This document shows positions 40,530 through 51,062 of a stretch of DNA of 58,990 bases, in pieces. Within the stretch, counting starts at the first letter, position 1; every line of letters starts with the position of its first letter. The notes below the pieces were generated by a model. The model made no database searches and was not told the DNA's origin. It saw only the letters and a list, made by a program, of their open reading frames with translations. Source of the stretch: an uncultured Clostridia bacterium (lineage in GTDB: Bacteria; Bacillota; Clostridia; Christensenellales; Borkfalkiaceae); contig CALVUC010000007.1 in the NCBI GenBank assembly GCA_944363395.1, forward strand, positions 1-58,990, written 5' to 3'. A program made the position numbers and the translations under genes.

Positions 40530-43500
40530 GTGGAGAAGCGTAAACCGAAGTGGTCGAATGTAAGGGCGTTCATTCTGCTCGTCCTTACGATCTTGTGCTC
40601 GCTGTGCTGCCTCACGGCGTGCGCGATCGCGGACGGGGGTTCGGAGAAGCCGATGTTCAAGGCTTCGCTCAGCCAGAAGAACACCGTCACCGCCGAAGAG
40701 GTGACAGGGGATGCGTCCGGCGTTTCCGAAGTGAAGGTCGGGGATCTGCGCGTCCAGCTCCTTTCGGATACGGTGCTGCGCATCGAAGAGCGCGCGCAGA
40801 GCGGAAAGTTTGAAAACAGGCCGAGCTATCTCGTCCCCGACCGCGGGGACTGGGAGCCCGCCGTGTTTGAAGTGCGCGAGGACGAGAACGTCACGCAGAT
40901 CTTCGTCAAGGACGCCGAGAGCAGCGACGTAGCCTACGTCGTACATATTCCTGCGGGCAGCAGCTCCGCCGCCTCTGTCTATGTGACGGACGAGGAGGGG
41001 GAGCCTTTATGGCATTTTGCGGGAATGACGAGCACCAACGTCTATCTGCCGAGCCCCTCGGACGAGCTGCAGAGCTGGTATTTCACCGAAAGCCCGCGCG
41101 TCATCCCTTCGGAATACGGCTATTCGGGCTTGTCGGACGAGCCGCTCCAGGGCTGGGAGTTCGATAAGGACGCCGTGGACGCCTATGTGTTCCTTCCCGG
41201 CGGCAGCTACGAACAATTCACGAACGACTATGTGAAACTGACGGGGCGTTCGGAGATGGTCTCGCTGCAGATGCTCGGCTTCTGGGATTCGCGCTACTAT
41301 GCGTACAATTCCGAGACCGCGCTGCAGCAGATCAAGGACTATACGGACAGAGGATATGCCATCGACGTCCTCGTCATCGATACCGACTGGCGCAACGGCA
41401 CGAGCGGTTCGGGCTATGAGATCAACACCGATCTCTTCCCGGACATGGCGGCGTTTCTCGAGGACTGCCACGATCTCGGCGTGAACGTCTGTTTCAACGA
41501 TCACCCCGACCCGCAGTCGGGGACGCAGAACAGCCTGGACAAGGAGGAGGTGCAGTTCCGCAAGGAGCACCTCACGCTCATCCTTTCGCTGGGGCTCGAT
41601 TACTGGTGGTACGACCGCAACTGGACGACCGCCTTGAAGCCCATCGACGACGAGCTTTCCGTCTACGCCTTCGGGATGTATGCGTACAACTGGGTGACGG
41701 ACGAATACCTGCAGAGCATCAAGGATCTGAACGGGTACGCGGAGCGCGCCCTGATGATGTCCAACATCGACGGCTGCCAGCACGGCGTCTGGACGTACGC
41801 CTCCGATATCGTCGCGCACCGCTATTCCATCCAATGGACGGGCGACATCCACGCGGACGAGGACGATCTCGCGCAGGAGATCTACGCGACGGTCTTCGGC
41901 AGCACCGAAGGGGGCATCCCCTACATCTCGTCCGACCTCGGCGGGCATAACCAGAAGGTGACCAACGAGCTGTACGGCAGATGGTTCCAGTACGGCGCGC
42001 TCTCGGCGATCTGCCGCGTCCACTGCATGAAGAATATGTCGGGGCAGCCCGGACGGATGCCCTGGATCTACGGGGAGACGGCGGAGGAGATCGCGCACAC
42101 CTATCAGGATATGCGCTATCGCCTGCTGCCCCTCTATTACGACCTCGCGAGGGAGAACTACGACACAGGTCTGCCCGTCATCCGCAGGCTCGACGTCGTC
42201 TACCCGCAGTACGCGGAAGCCTCCCGCAACGACGAGTATCTGCTCGGCGACTACATCCTGATCGCGCCCATCTCGACTGCCGAGAAGGATGAAAACGGCG
42301 TCGTCTCGGATACGCGCACCGTCTTTCTTCCCGAGGGGAGCTGGATCGACGTCTGGAGCGGCAAGCGGTATGCGGGTCCCGCAACGGTCACGGTCACCCA
42401 TCCCATCGAGACGTCGCCCGTGTTCGTGCGCGAGGGCGCGCTCGTCGTGCTTGCGCAGAACATGAGCAATACCAACGAAAAAGTCTGGGACAGCCTGACG
42501 CTCGACGTCTATCCCTCCGTCAACTTCGGCGCGGAGGCGCGGCTGTACGAGGACGACGTCACCACGGACGCCTATCAGTACGGCGAATACCGTACGACCG
42601 ATCTCACGATGGAATACCGCGACGGCAAGATGGTCGTGACCATCGGCGGCGCGGAGGGCAGCTTCGGCGGCGAGCGCGCGTTCGGCAACCGCAGCTGGAA
42701 CGTCCGCCTGCACAAAAACGAAGGCTGGGGCGATCTTGTCGGCGTGACGGTCAACGGCAAAGCGGTCAGCCTTGCCAAATATCTGCAAAACGTATCGGCG
42801 CAGCCCTTTGCGTTCAGCGGCGCGGCTGCCGACGGCGATATCTACGAACTCTCCTTCTCCGGTCCCGTCTCCAAGACGTATACGATCGAATTTGCATTTG
42901 AGAACATGACGCCATCCGCGACTGCGGAGGGATACGACGCATCGGAGACGGCGTTCACCATGCAGGCGGAGGACGCGGGGATGTACCTCGATCTGACGCA
43001 GCCCGCGATCGCCGACTATCTCTCCGTCGGGGACAACGGCGCGGCGGACAACGTCAACAGCGGCGAACTCGGCGTGTTCGGGCTTCCCACCGCCTACGAC
43101 GGCGGCGTCGGGACGATCTACGAGGAACTGTGGACGGAGTCCTCCCTCGGGTTCGGCAAGCAGCTCGCGGCGTATGAGACGTCCTTCAGTTATATCGCCT
43201 CGCAAAAGGACATTGCCTTTACCATCGATACGTCCAAGACGGACGCGAGATACTTCACCCTCTATTTCGGCGGGACGCAGTGTACCGCCAAAGTGACGGT
43301 CCGCGACCGTTCGGGCAAGTACGTCCGTACGGAGACGTTCGGCAACAGGGACGGCTCGTTCGCGCACAGGGTGATCGTGGACTGCGGCGGGTCGGAGGAC
43401 AGAGGACTGCTGTATGTGACCTATGCGATGCTCTCGAGCGAGCAGGTCGGCTATGAAGAGGGCATGAGCAGCCAGGTCCATGCACCTTCGCCCTCCAATG

Positions 43501-44120
43501 TATACTTCCTCGGCGCGGTCGCTTCCACGGAGAAGATCGCCGTTGTCGACGAAGTGCCGCGCGTGCCGATCGGTGCCGCGGTCGAGAGCGTGGAAAACGC
43601 TCCTTCGGGCGCCAATCTCACGAGGATCGCCGACGAGCTGTTTACAGATGAAGAGACGCTCGACTGGATGCACCTCGACGACGTGCAGGGCGCTTCCGAC
43701 AGCAAGAGGGGCGGCACGGCGATCGCGGGCGTCTCCTTCTCGCCCGAAGGCGCGGGCGTTCACGACTTCTCGACGGCGTTCACCTACACCGATGCGGAGG
43801 GCGCCGCAGTGGCGGGCGCGCACGACGCATGGCAGACCAAAGGCACGATCTCCGTCAACGTCATCGTGGATGAAAATACCAGGCACATCGTCGTCTATAC
43901 GGGCGCATGGAAGAACGAAAACGTGCTCACGGTCTGGTCGCAGGGCGAACTGCTCTGCTCCGCCGATGCGTTCCGCGGCGGGGATGCCGCTGCGACGAAG
44001 TGCATCATCATCGAAGTGGATGCCGAGAGCACAACGTCCGTCATGATCCGCATCGAGGCGCAGGACGACGCGGAGGGCAACGTTTCGCTCGCAGCCGTCG
44101 CGGTCACGGGAAAGCAATGA
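40530..44120 (+). CDS. GH31-type alpha-glycosidase lipoprotein
   Basis: The 1,196-residue protein has a lipoprotein signal (ILLVLTILCSLCCLTAC), so it is anchored outside the membrane. A GH31 N-terminal beta-sandwich is followed by a TIM barrel with the likely nucleophile D362 in WWYDRNW and acid/base D439 in WTGD, then SSDLGGHN, and a GH31 C-terminal sandwich. After about residue 760 it continues with non-catalytic, probably carbohydrate-binding beta domains. GH31 enzymes cleave alpha-gluco- or alpha-xylosidic bonds; specificity cannot be fixed. The GTG start is 11 nt after AAGGAGGG; no better start exists. Confidence 0.9.
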   Translation: MEKRKPKWSNVRAFILLVLTILCSLCCLTACAIADGGSEKPMFKASLSQKNTVTAEEVTGDASGVSEVKVGDLRVQLLSDTVLRIEERAQSGKFENRPSYLVPDRGDWEPAVFEVREDENVTQIFVKDAESSDVAYVVHIPAGSSSAASVYVTDEEGEPLWHFAGMTSTNVYLPSPSDELQSWYFTESPRVIPSEYGYSGLSDEPLQGWEFDKDAVDAYVFLPGGSYEQFTNDYVKLTGRSEMVSLQMLGFWDSRYYAYNSETALQQIKDYTDRGYAIDVLVIDTDWRNGTSGSGYEINTDLFPDMAAFLEDCHDLGVNVCFNDHPDPQSGTQNSLDKEEVQFRKEHLTLILSLGLDYWWYDRNWTTALKPIDDELSVYAFGMYAYNWVTDEYLQSIKDLNGYAERALMMSNIDGCQHGVWTYASDIVAHRYSIQWTGDIHADEDDLAQEIYATVFGSTEGGIPYISSDLGGHNQKVTNELYGRWFQYGALSAICRVHCMKNMSGQPGRMPWIYGETAEEIAHTYQDMRYRLLPLYYDLARENYDTGLPVIRRLDVVYPQYAEASRNDEYLLGDYILIAPISTAEKDENGVVSDTRTVFLPEGSWIDVWSGKRYAGPATVTVTHPIETSPVFVREGALVVLAQNMSNTNEKVWDSLTLDVYPSVNFGAEARLYEDDVTTDAYQYGEYRTTDLTMEYRDGKMVVTIGGAEGSFGGERAFGNRSWNVRLHKNEGWGDLVGVTVNGKAVSLAKYLQNVSAQPFAFSGAAADGDIYELSFSGPVSKTYTIEFAFENMTPSATAEGYDASETAFTMQAEDAGMYLDLTQPAIADYLSVGDNGAADNVNSGELGVFGLPTAYDGGVGTIYEELWTESSLGFGKQLAAYETSFSYIASQKDIAFTIDTSKTDARYFTLYFGGTQCTAKVTVRDRSGKYVRTETFGNRDGSFAHRVIVDCGGSEDRGLLYVTYAMLSSEQVGYEEGMSSQVHAPSPSNVYFLGAVASTEKIAVVDEVPRVPIGAAVESVENAPSGANLTRIADELFTDEETLDWMHLDDVQGASDSKRGGTAIAGVSFSPEGAGVHDFSTAFTYTDAEGAAVAGAHDAWQTKGTISVNVIVDENTRHIVVYTGAWKNENVLTVWSQGELLCSADAFRGGDAAATKCIIIEVDAESTTSVMIRIEAQDDAEGNVSLAAVAVTGKQ

Positions 44121-44136
44121 CGGAAGGGAGGAGAAT

Positions 44137-45174
44137 ATGAGACTCAAAAAGTTTTTTGCAGCGTTCCTGCTGTGCGCGGCGCTCGTTCTCGGACTGACCG
44201 CGTGCGCGGGAAAGAGCTACACCTATACGCTCAACTATGCCGATCTGCGCATGAGCGTCGGACAGGAGCAGCAGCTCACCGTCACCGTCGACCCCGGGAA
44301 GGAGTTTGACGTGACGTACGAGAGCTCCGATCCCTCCGTCGCGACGGTCTCGCCGGAGGGCGTCGTCAAAGCGGTGGGGGAGGGCAGCGCCTCCGTCACC
44401 GCGCAGACCGGGGACGTCACGCTCGTGTGCAGCGTCACGGTACATACGCTGCAATATATGTATAGCCTCAATTACGGGGCGGCGATCCTCGGCGTCGGCG
44501 CGGAACTTACGCTGGAGCCCTCCGTGCAGCCCATCAAGGAGTTCGCCGCAGCGTATGAAAGCTCGGATGCGGCAGTCGCCTCCGTCTCGGCGGACGGCAC
44601 GGTGCGCGGCGTCTCCGAAGGCGTCGCCGTCATCACGGCGGACGTCGGCGATACGGTGCTCACCTGCGAAGTCTCCGTATCCGCACAGGCGAGCCATTAC
44701 GCGTATGCGCTCAGCGACAGGTCCCTCGATCTGTACGAGGGCGCGGAACAAAAACTGACGCTCACCGTTCTGCCCGAAAAGCAGGCGGACGTTTCGTTCC
44801 GTTCGTCCGATCCGTCCGTCGCGGCGGTGGACGAAGAGGGCAACGTGACCGCGGTCGCCGAGGGCAGGACGCAGATCTATGCCGAGGCGGACGGACAGCG
44901 CTTTGTCTGTGAGGTGAACGTGCGCGCCATGTACGTCCTCAACTACCGTTCGGCGGAACTTGCGGCGGGCGATACGCTGCAGCTTGCCGTGACCAATGCG
45001 ATCGACGGCAGCGATGTTCCCGGCGTGCGCTATGAGAGCAGCGGCGGCGCTGTCTCGGTGAGCGAGAACGGGCTCGTGACCGCGCTCTCGCAGGGAACTG
45101 CGGTCGTCACGGCGCAGACGAACGGAAGGACGCTCGTATGCGTCGTCACCGTGATGGCAGAGGAGGAAGGATGA
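44137..45174 (+). CDS. Lipoprotein with four bacterial Ig-like (BIG2) domains
   Basis: The 345-residue protein has a lipoprotein signal ending LGLTAC and four repeats of about 80 residues with the BIG2 hallmark, such as YESSDPSVATVSPEGVVKAV and FRSSDPSVAAVDEEGNVTAV, each starting near an aromatic Y-x-LNY strand. BIG2 domains are extracellular spacers or adhesive modules. Lying between two glycan lipoproteins and overlapping the next start, it probably acts as surface scaffold or glycan-binding component. No catalytic motif is present. Confidence 0.88.
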   Translation: MRLKKFFAAFLLCAALVLGLTACAGKSYTYTLNYADLRMSVGQEQQLTVTVDPGKEFDVTYESSDPSVATVSPEGVVKAVGEGSASVTAQTGDVTLVCSVTVHTLQYMYSLNYGAAILGVGAELTLEPSVQPIKEFAAAYESSDAAVASVSADGTVRGVSEGVAVITADVGDTVLTCEVSVSAQASHYAYALSDRSLDLYEGAEQKLTLTVLPEKQADVSFRSSDPSVAAVDEEGNVTAVAEGRTQIYAEADGQRFVCEVNVRAMYVLNYRSAELAAGDTLQLAVTNAIDGSDVPGVRYESSGGAVSVSENGLVTALSQGTAVVTAQTNGRTLVCVVTVMAEEEG

Positions 45175-48077
45175 TGAAAAAACTGCGTTGGATCTTAATG
45201 ACCGGTCTGTGCGTGTCGCTCTTTTCCCTCGCCGCCTGCGCGGCGGATACGCAGTACCGCACGGAATATGAGACGGAGACGGGCGGTACGCCCGCGCATA
45301 CGTCCGAAGCGTTCTCGCCCGACGGCGTTCTCAATGAGGAACTGTATTCCTCCGTGCGCTGGATGAACACCTATGCGCTCGACCGCGCGGAGGGCGAAAG
45401 AGACCTTGACAGGGTCAAGACGCTCGCCGCTTCCGCAGCGCAGCTCAATATGACCGTCTTTTTCAGGGACAGCGGGATGTACGCCGCCATCGACGTGACC
45501 AACGAGGCGGGCAAAGCGGCGTACGTCGGCAAGGACAGGGACGAGTCGCTCAACAGCGGCGTGGAACTGCTCATCAAAAACGACAGGATCAAGCTCTCCC
45601 CCGCGGGGACGTATACCTGGGAACGGCAGACGGACGGCGTCTGGCAGGCGTATCCCGAGGCGGAGCCCTGCGTGCTCGGCGCGCGCGCCAAGACCGCGCC
45701 CCTCAACGAGGAGGGGAACACGGGATATTCGCTGGAATTTTTCCTGCCCGCCGCCGATCTGAACGCGATGGGGCTGGACGCCGCGGCGCTCGCACGGGGC
45801 GAAGAGACGCTTGCGCTCGACGCGGTGCTCGTGTCGTCCTACGGCGCGGACGAGACCGCCGCCGCGCGCTGGGAACTGAGCTCGCTGCTGTCCTGGGACG
45901 ATCTGTACGAATTCGGCGCGGACGGCGCGCAGGTGTGCGATATCACGGTGGAACTCGCGGGCGAAACGGGCGGCAGCGCGGTCGCGGAGGCTTCCCTGCG
46001 CGATTATACCATGATGTACGACGACACCACCTTCCTTGTGAAGGCGGCGGAGGGGTACCGCCTGCGCTCGTTCACGGTAGGCGGCGTCGAATACGACGTG
46101 ACCTACTTGCACGGCGGGTTTGAAACGGGCTATGTCACGCTGCTGACGGACGAAGTGACGGGCGATCTTGCCGTCAGGGCGGAGTTCGAGAAAAATATCC
46201 CCGTCTCCTTTGAGACGACTGTTGAAACGGTGCGCTTCGGGACGCAGGTCCCGCTCGACGGCGTCACGGTGACCTTTGAAGAGAACGGGCGCCGCTATTC
46301 CTTCGAAGCCGCGGAGGGCAGGCTGAGCGGGATGCTCCCCTGCGGCGTGTACCGCGCGTCCGTCTCCGGCGGGCTGTACGATCCGCAGACGGTCTCCTTT
46401 GACGGCGAGCGCCTTGCGCCGCTCCGCTTTACCTACCGCGCGTTCGCGTCCGATAAATTCGGCGACGCGTACGGCGGCTATCTCGATCTCTCCCGCGTCA
46501 ACCGCGAAAACGGCGTCATCGGGAACATCGACGGCAATTCCTTCTTCCCCGTGACCAACGAGGCGTTCGGAGACAGTGTCTTTACGGCGACCTTCCGCGC
46601 GTCGCAGATGACCAAGGAGAGCCGTCTGGGCATCCGCTATCTCTGGGACGAGAAGACCAACGAAAAGCAGATGCGCAACGCCGTCATCGCGGAGATGCAG
46701 ATGCAGGGCGGCGTCCTGTATGCGGGCTGGGCAGATTACAGCGACAACTGGAACAACTACAACGTTTCCGCCGCCGCGGCAGCCAAGACTGCGCTTCCCG
46801 CCTCCTTCGCGCGTGCGTTCACGGGCAGCGGCGTCTCGCTCACTCTGGTGCGCACGGGGGATACCTTCCGCCTGTACGCCTCCGTTGCGGGGGATGACGC
46901 GAGCCGCGTCTATGTGACGCAGTTCACGCTCGACAACGCGGTGCTCGAAGGTATGGACGGACACTGGGCGGTATATATCTGGGACAGCGCCAACGCGATC
47001 GACGTTCCCTTCTCGCTCGGGGAGGACGTCTCCTCGTGGCAGGACGGCAGCTATACCGTCACCGACCTGACAGGGGAGGGCGCGCACGGCAGCGTCTCCT
47101 ATGAAAGCGTTCCCGTCGGCGCTCCCGTGACGTTCACCTTCGCGCCCGAAGAGGGCTGCACGCTGCTCTCCTTCACGATCAACGGAGAGGAATATATCTC
47201 CAAGGTGCATGGCAACGCGCTCACGCTCTATGAGAACGTGCCGCTCTCGATGACGGTGAAAGCGGTGTTCGGCGTGGAAAATCATACCGCGGAAATCGAT
47301 CTCTCCGGCGCGGAGGGACGGCTGGAACAGGGCGATCTGACGCTCGTCTATACTTCGGCTTCGGGCGACGTATACGCGCGCTACGACGGCGGAAATGCGT
47401 GGAAGGCGAGCCTTGCGGCGGGGACGTATTCCTACCGCGTCACGGCGTTCGGCGGCTGTGTGATCGAGAGCGGCACGGTTGAGGTCACGGACGGCGGCAG
47501 GCAGGAGATCGCCATTGCGGCTTCCGATCTCGACCTTGCGATCCCCGATCAGCGCGTGAACGGTTCGGCGGAGATGCTCGGCGCGCTCGGCACGCCCGTC
47601 TCCTTCGTGTACAGCGGCTTTATGGGGCTGGAGGGTGCTTCCATCGAGGATGTGACGCGCTTCGCAGCCGAAACGAGGTTTGTCTTTGAAAACGGCTCGA
47701 CGATGGAGCTGCAGCTGGTGCGCTGGGACAACACCTATGAGATCAAGTTCATGATCAACGATCAGAACAACGGCGTCAGCTATATGGTCACTTCCGAACG
47801 TGCGCCCGACGTGTTCGAGCGTCTGCTCGAGGACAACGGCGTCTGGTTCACCGTTGCCGTGCAGAACGGCGCGGCGTCCGTCTGGGCGAAGAATACGGAC
47901 GACGAATGGGAGCAGGTCAAAACGTGGGAGGGCGATACCGTCTGGGAAGGCGTTCCCGGCAATTCGCCCGTCGTGAAGGTGGAGTTCCGCAAGCGCTACG
48001 ACGGTTCGTCGCAAAACTATGCGGTCCTGAAGGACGCGGTGTTCCAACTCGGAACGTCCACGCCCGAACTCGGATAA
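45174..48077 (+). CDS. Large surface lipoprotein with CBM9-like N-terminal and repeated beta-sandwich domains
   Basis: The signal peptide ends SLAAC. Residues about 45-235 resemble CBM9-type sugar-binding modules (PDGVLNEELYSSVRW; MYAAIDVTNEAG). Beta-rich regions follow, including an InlB-like segment (FTVGGVEYDVTYLHGG) and two lectin-like sandwiches. The last, with SFVYSGFMGLEGA near residue 805, matches the repeat domain of the giant protein at 54147 (FVFSGFFGFEG, FVYEGFLGVGG). No catalytic residues are recognisable, so it likely binds the glycan. Tandem ATGs at 45171/45174 follow AGGAGG; the first overlaps the upstream stop. Confidence 0.82.
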   Translation: MKKLRWILMTGLCVSLFSLAACAADTQYRTEYETETGGTPAHTSEAFSPDGVLNEELYSSVRWMNTYALDRAEGERDLDRVKTLAASAAQLNMTVFFRDSGMYAAIDVTNEAGKAAYVGKDRDESLNSGVELLIKNDRIKLSPAGTYTWERQTDGVWQAYPEAEPCVLGARAKTAPLNEEGNTGYSLEFFLPAADLNAMGLDAAALARGEETLALDAVLVSSYGADETAAARWELSSLLSWDDLYEFGADGAQVCDITVELAGETGGSAVAEASLRDYTMMYDDTTFLVKAAEGYRLRSFTVGGVEYDVTYLHGGFETGYVTLLTDEVTGDLAVRAEFEKNIPVSFETTVETVRFGTQVPLDGVTVTFEENGRRYSFEAAEGRLSGMLPCGVYRASVSGGLYDPQTVSFDGERLAPLRFTYRAFASDKFGDAYGGYLDLSRVNRENGVIGNIDGNSFFPVTNEAFGDSVFTATFRASQMTKESRLGIRYLWDEKTNEKQMRNAVIAEMQMQGGVLYAGWADYSDNWNNYNVSAAAAAKTALPASFARAFTGSGVSLTLVRTGDTFRLYASVAGDDASRVYVTQFTLDNAVLEGMDGHWAVYIWDSANAIDVPFSLGEDVSSWQDGSYTVTDLTGEGAHGSVSYESVPVGAPVTFTFAPEEGCTLLSFTINGEEYISKVHGNALTLYENVPLSMTVKAVFGVENHTAEIDLSGAEGRLEQGDLTLVYTSASGDVYARYDGGNAWKASLAAGTYSYRVTAFGGCVIESGTVEVTDGGRQEIAIAASDLDLAIPDQRVNGSAEMLGALGTPVSFVYSGFMGLEGASIEDVTRFAAETRFVFENGSTMELQLVRWDNTYEIKFMINDQNNGVSYMVTSERAPDVFERLLEDNGVWFTVAVQNGAASVWAKNTDDEWEQVKTWEGDTVWEGVPGNSPVVKVEFRKRYDGSSQNYAVLKDAVFQLGTSTPELG

Positions 48078-48147
48078 AAAACCATCAGGCACGCGGCGGG
48101 CATCCGCCCCCGCAAACAAAAAACGATGAAAATCAAGGAGGGGTAAA

Positions 48148-49992
48148 ATGAAAACTACGAAGGCATTGGCTATTTTCGCCGCGGGCGTGCTCACGCTCGG
48201 TTCTGCGGCAGGGCTTGCGGGCTGCAAGCCGTCGCAGCCGCAGGGCGATCTCGGCAGGGCGACGACGCTCTATGTGCAGCTCATCAACTATACGAACACG
48301 GCGGACGCCGCGTACGAGCGCCTTGCGACCGTCTACAACGAGACGCAGGGCAAGGAGGACGATATCGAGGTCATCATCGACGAGCAGACGTCCGTCAACA
48401 ACTATACGTCTCAGCTGCGTCCCGACAAGACCAACCAGTACGACATCATGACCATCGACAACATGACGTTCAAGGAGGTGCTGGTCGAGTACTTTGACGG
48501 CGCGAACGTCATCGTGCCTTTGGACGAGTATCTCGACGATCCCGAATTCGCGCAGGCGCTGGGGCTTTCGGATATCCCCGAGACCTCCATGGATATGTGG
48601 AAAATGACGCAGTCTTCGGACGAGGACGGATTTTTCTACGCGGGCGCGGGACAGCCGCAGCTTGCCTTGCCCTTCTTCAACGATCCGCAGGTGCTCTTCT
48701 ACAATTCGGCGATGTTCGAGGCGATGGGCATCAACATCATTTCCGTTCCCGAGGACGAGCTCGACGCGTACAACAGCGCGCACGGCACTTCCCTCAAGCC
48801 GCACGGCTATGCGGAATACACGCCCGCGGCGGTGGGCGGCGACCTCGCGGACAAGACGTCCGCCAACCTCGACGGCAAGCAGGTCGTCAAGGTGTTTAAC
48901 AACAGCATCCCCATGAACTGGGAGGAGCTGCGCACCGTTGCGCAGCAGTATCAGAAAGAGAATCCCGGCTCCTACGGCTATATGTCCGAGTGGTGGTTCA
49001 ACTACGGCTGGTCGGTGGGCGGCGACTGCATCGGCTGGAACGGCGAGCAGTACGAACTCTCGCTCGGCGACAAGACCAAGGGGCTGCTCGTCATCGATGA
49101 GACGCTCACGGTCAACGGCACCGTCTATTATCAGGGCGACGTGCTCGACTACGAGGACCTGCACGCGCTCGGCGAGGACAGGAACACGCTGCTCGCGGAA
49201 AAGCGCGTCGCGGAGCTTCCCTCCATGTACGATGCGTTCGTGGAATTCAACCGCCTCGGCGTTCCCACCGATAAGAACGTGACGGACGACGGCGTCAAGG
49301 GGTACGGGATCGCGCCCACGACGGTGGACGACCGCGCGGGTCTGTTCAGCGACGGCAAGAGCCCCATGCTTTGCGAGTACTATGCCACCCAGAACGCTTT
49401 CACGGCAAAACTGGGCGACGATTTCGATATCGCGCCTCTCGCGCAGTACCGCGAGTACGAGGGCAATCCCTATGACGACGGCGTGCTCAAGGTGATCGGC
49501 GAGAACGGCTATACGGGCGATCTTGCCACGGCGGAAAATTCCGCGGGCGAGAAGGTCGCTATCGTCGGCGAAGCGGTCGTTGCCACCGAGCCGCAGACGG
49601 CGGGGATGTTCCTTCCCGCGAACGCCGATCCTTCCCGCCGCGAGGCTGCGCTCAAATACATGGCGTGGGCGTGCGGTCCGGAAGGGCAGGCGATCCTCGC
49701 AGAGGGTAACACGTCCGTCCCCAATCAGACTTCCTTTGCCGAGGACGAAGCGTTCCTGAACGCGGAGAACAAAGTGACGGACAACAGGTACGCCGCGATC
49801 TTCGCGAACAGCAACTGCTATGTCGGCGACTGGTCGTACGATTCCAACGACGCGTGGATCACGACCTGGTCCACCGTGCTCAACACCGATGTGCGCCAGG
49901 GAATCATCACGCTCGATCAGTTCCTCGCACAGAGGCTGACGGACGCCAACCGCGCGATCGGCGGCATCAGCGTGTACATGAAGAGGACGTAA
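48148..49992 (+). CDS. ABC transporter family 1 solute-binding lipoprotein
   Basis: The 614-residue protein has a lipoprotein signal ending GLAGCKPSQ and the family 1 extracellular solute-binding fold (TTLYVQLINYTNTADAAYERLATVYNETQ near the N-terminus; AALKYMAWACGPEGQAIL near the end). It binds an oligosaccharide and passes it to the two permeases that follow. It is about 150-200 residues longer than typical sugar-binding proteins, which fits a large or branched ligand. AAGGAGGGGT precedes ATG. Confidence 0.94.
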   Translation: MKTTKALAIFAAGVLTLGSAAGLAGCKPSQPQGDLGRATTLYVQLINYTNTADAAYERLATVYNETQGKEDDIEVIIDEQTSVNNYTSQLRPDKTNQYDIMTIDNMTFKEVLVEYFDGANVIVPLDEYLDDPEFAQALGLSDIPETSMDMWKMTQSSDEDGFFYAGAGQPQLALPFFNDPQVLFYNSAMFEAMGINIISVPEDELDAYNSAHGTSLKPHGYAEYTPAAVGGDLADKTSANLDGKQVVKVFNNSIPMNWEELRTVAQQYQKENPGSYGYMSEWWFNYGWSVGGDCIGWNGEQYELSLGDKTKGLLVIDETLTVNGTVYYQGDVLDYEDLHALGEDRNTLLAEKRVAELPSMYDAFVEFNRLGVPTDKNVTDDGVKGYGIAPTTVDDRAGLFSDGKSPMLCEYYATQNAFTAKLGDDFDIAPLAQYREYEGNPYDDGVLKVIGENGYTGDLATAENSAGEKVAIVGEAVVATEPQTAGMFLPANADPSRREAALKYMAWACGPEGQAILAEGNTSVPNQTSFAEDEAFLNAENKVTDNRYAAIFANSNCYVGDWSYDSNDAWITTWSTVLNTDVRQGIITLDQFLAQRLTDANRAIGGISVYMKRT

Positions 49993-49995
49993 ATC

Positions 49996-51060
49996 ATGGA
50001 AAGAAATGAGAACAGAAACGCAGCTGCCGCGGAGGAAGTGTTTTCGGGATCCGTGGCGGCGGACGCCGCCTGCGGAGCGCAGCCCGCGCTCCGCGGTACA
50101 CGAGGCGGAAGGGCAAAAAAGCGGAAGTGGACGTCTCATTCTTTTCTTGCATTGTTTCTCGCGCTGCTTCCGATGATCGGGTTCGTGCTGTTCAGTACGG
50201 CGCCGCTGATCATTTCCATCGTCGCGCTCTTCTGCGACGTGACGATCGACTGGAAGGGGATCGCCTTTGACTGGAACGCGTTCGACGGGTTCAGGATGAT
50301 CTTCGACGACGACTTCGGCATGGGGACGCAGTTCGCGCGCGGATTCTCGTCCGTCTTCTGGAAATCGCTGGGCATCACGCTCTGGCTGGGTTCCACGCAG
50401 TTCGTCACGCTCCTCATCGCGCTGGGGCTCTCCGTCCTGCTCGCGACCAAGCTCAAGGGCAGCAAACTCTTTCAGGTGCTGTTCTTTATCCCGCACATCT
50501 GCTCCTCCGTCTCGGTCGCGTTCATGTGGAGCTGGATGTTCCTCGGTCAGCCGGAGGGCATCCTCAACACCATCTTCGGGACGGCGATCCGCTGGATCAA
50601 CAACCCCAGGACCATCCCGTGGACGATCATCGTCGCCACGATTTGGCAGGCGCCCGCCTACGGCACGGTCATGTTCAAAGCGGCGCTCGCCAACGTCGAG
50701 CAGTCGCAGTACGAGGCGGCTTCGCTGGACGGCGCCAACAGCTGGCAGAAGTTTAGGTATGTGACCATTCCCGGTATCATGCCCACCATCTTCTACCTGC
50801 TCATTGCCGGCATCGGCGCGGGACTTCTGATGTACGATATGGCTGCGCTCATCGTTCCCGATCCGTGGGGCTCGACCATCGGCGGACAGGATCATATGGC
50901 GCTCACGCTCATGCGGCTCGTGTTCTACTTCAACGAGCACCGCGGCACCGATCCCGTCGCCCTTTCGGCGGCGTCTGCGGTGAGCTGGATCCTCTTCCTG
51001 CTCGTTGCACCCGTCTCCGTATGGCTGTACGCAAGGCGCGAAAAGCGCATGGAGGGCTGA
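49996..51060 (+). CDS. Sugar ABC transporter permease, MalF type
   Basis: The 354-residue protein has six predicted membrane helices after a long charged N-terminal tail of about 45 residues, and the ATPase-contact EAA loop EAASLDGANSWQKFRYVTIPGI. It forms half of the importer channel. Start ATG is three bases after the solute-binding protein stop. Confidence 0.94.
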   Translation: MERNENRNAAAAEEVFSGSVAADAACGAQPALRGTRGGRAKKRKWTSHSFLALFLALLPMIGFVLFSTAPLIISIVALFCDVTIDWKGIAFDWNAFDGFRMIFDDDFGMGTQFARGFSSVFWKSLGITLWLGSTQFVTLLIALGLSVLLATKLKGSKLFQVLFFIPHICSSVSVAFMWSWMFLGQPEGILNTIFGTAIRWINNPRTIPWTIIVATIWQAPAYGTVMFKAALANVEQSQYEAASLDGANSWQKFRYVTIPGIMPTIFYLLIAGIGAGLLMYDMAALIVPDPWGSTIGGQDHMALTLMRLVFYFNEHRGTDPVALSAASAVSWILFLLVAPVSVWLYARREKRMEG

Positions 51061-51062
51061 GA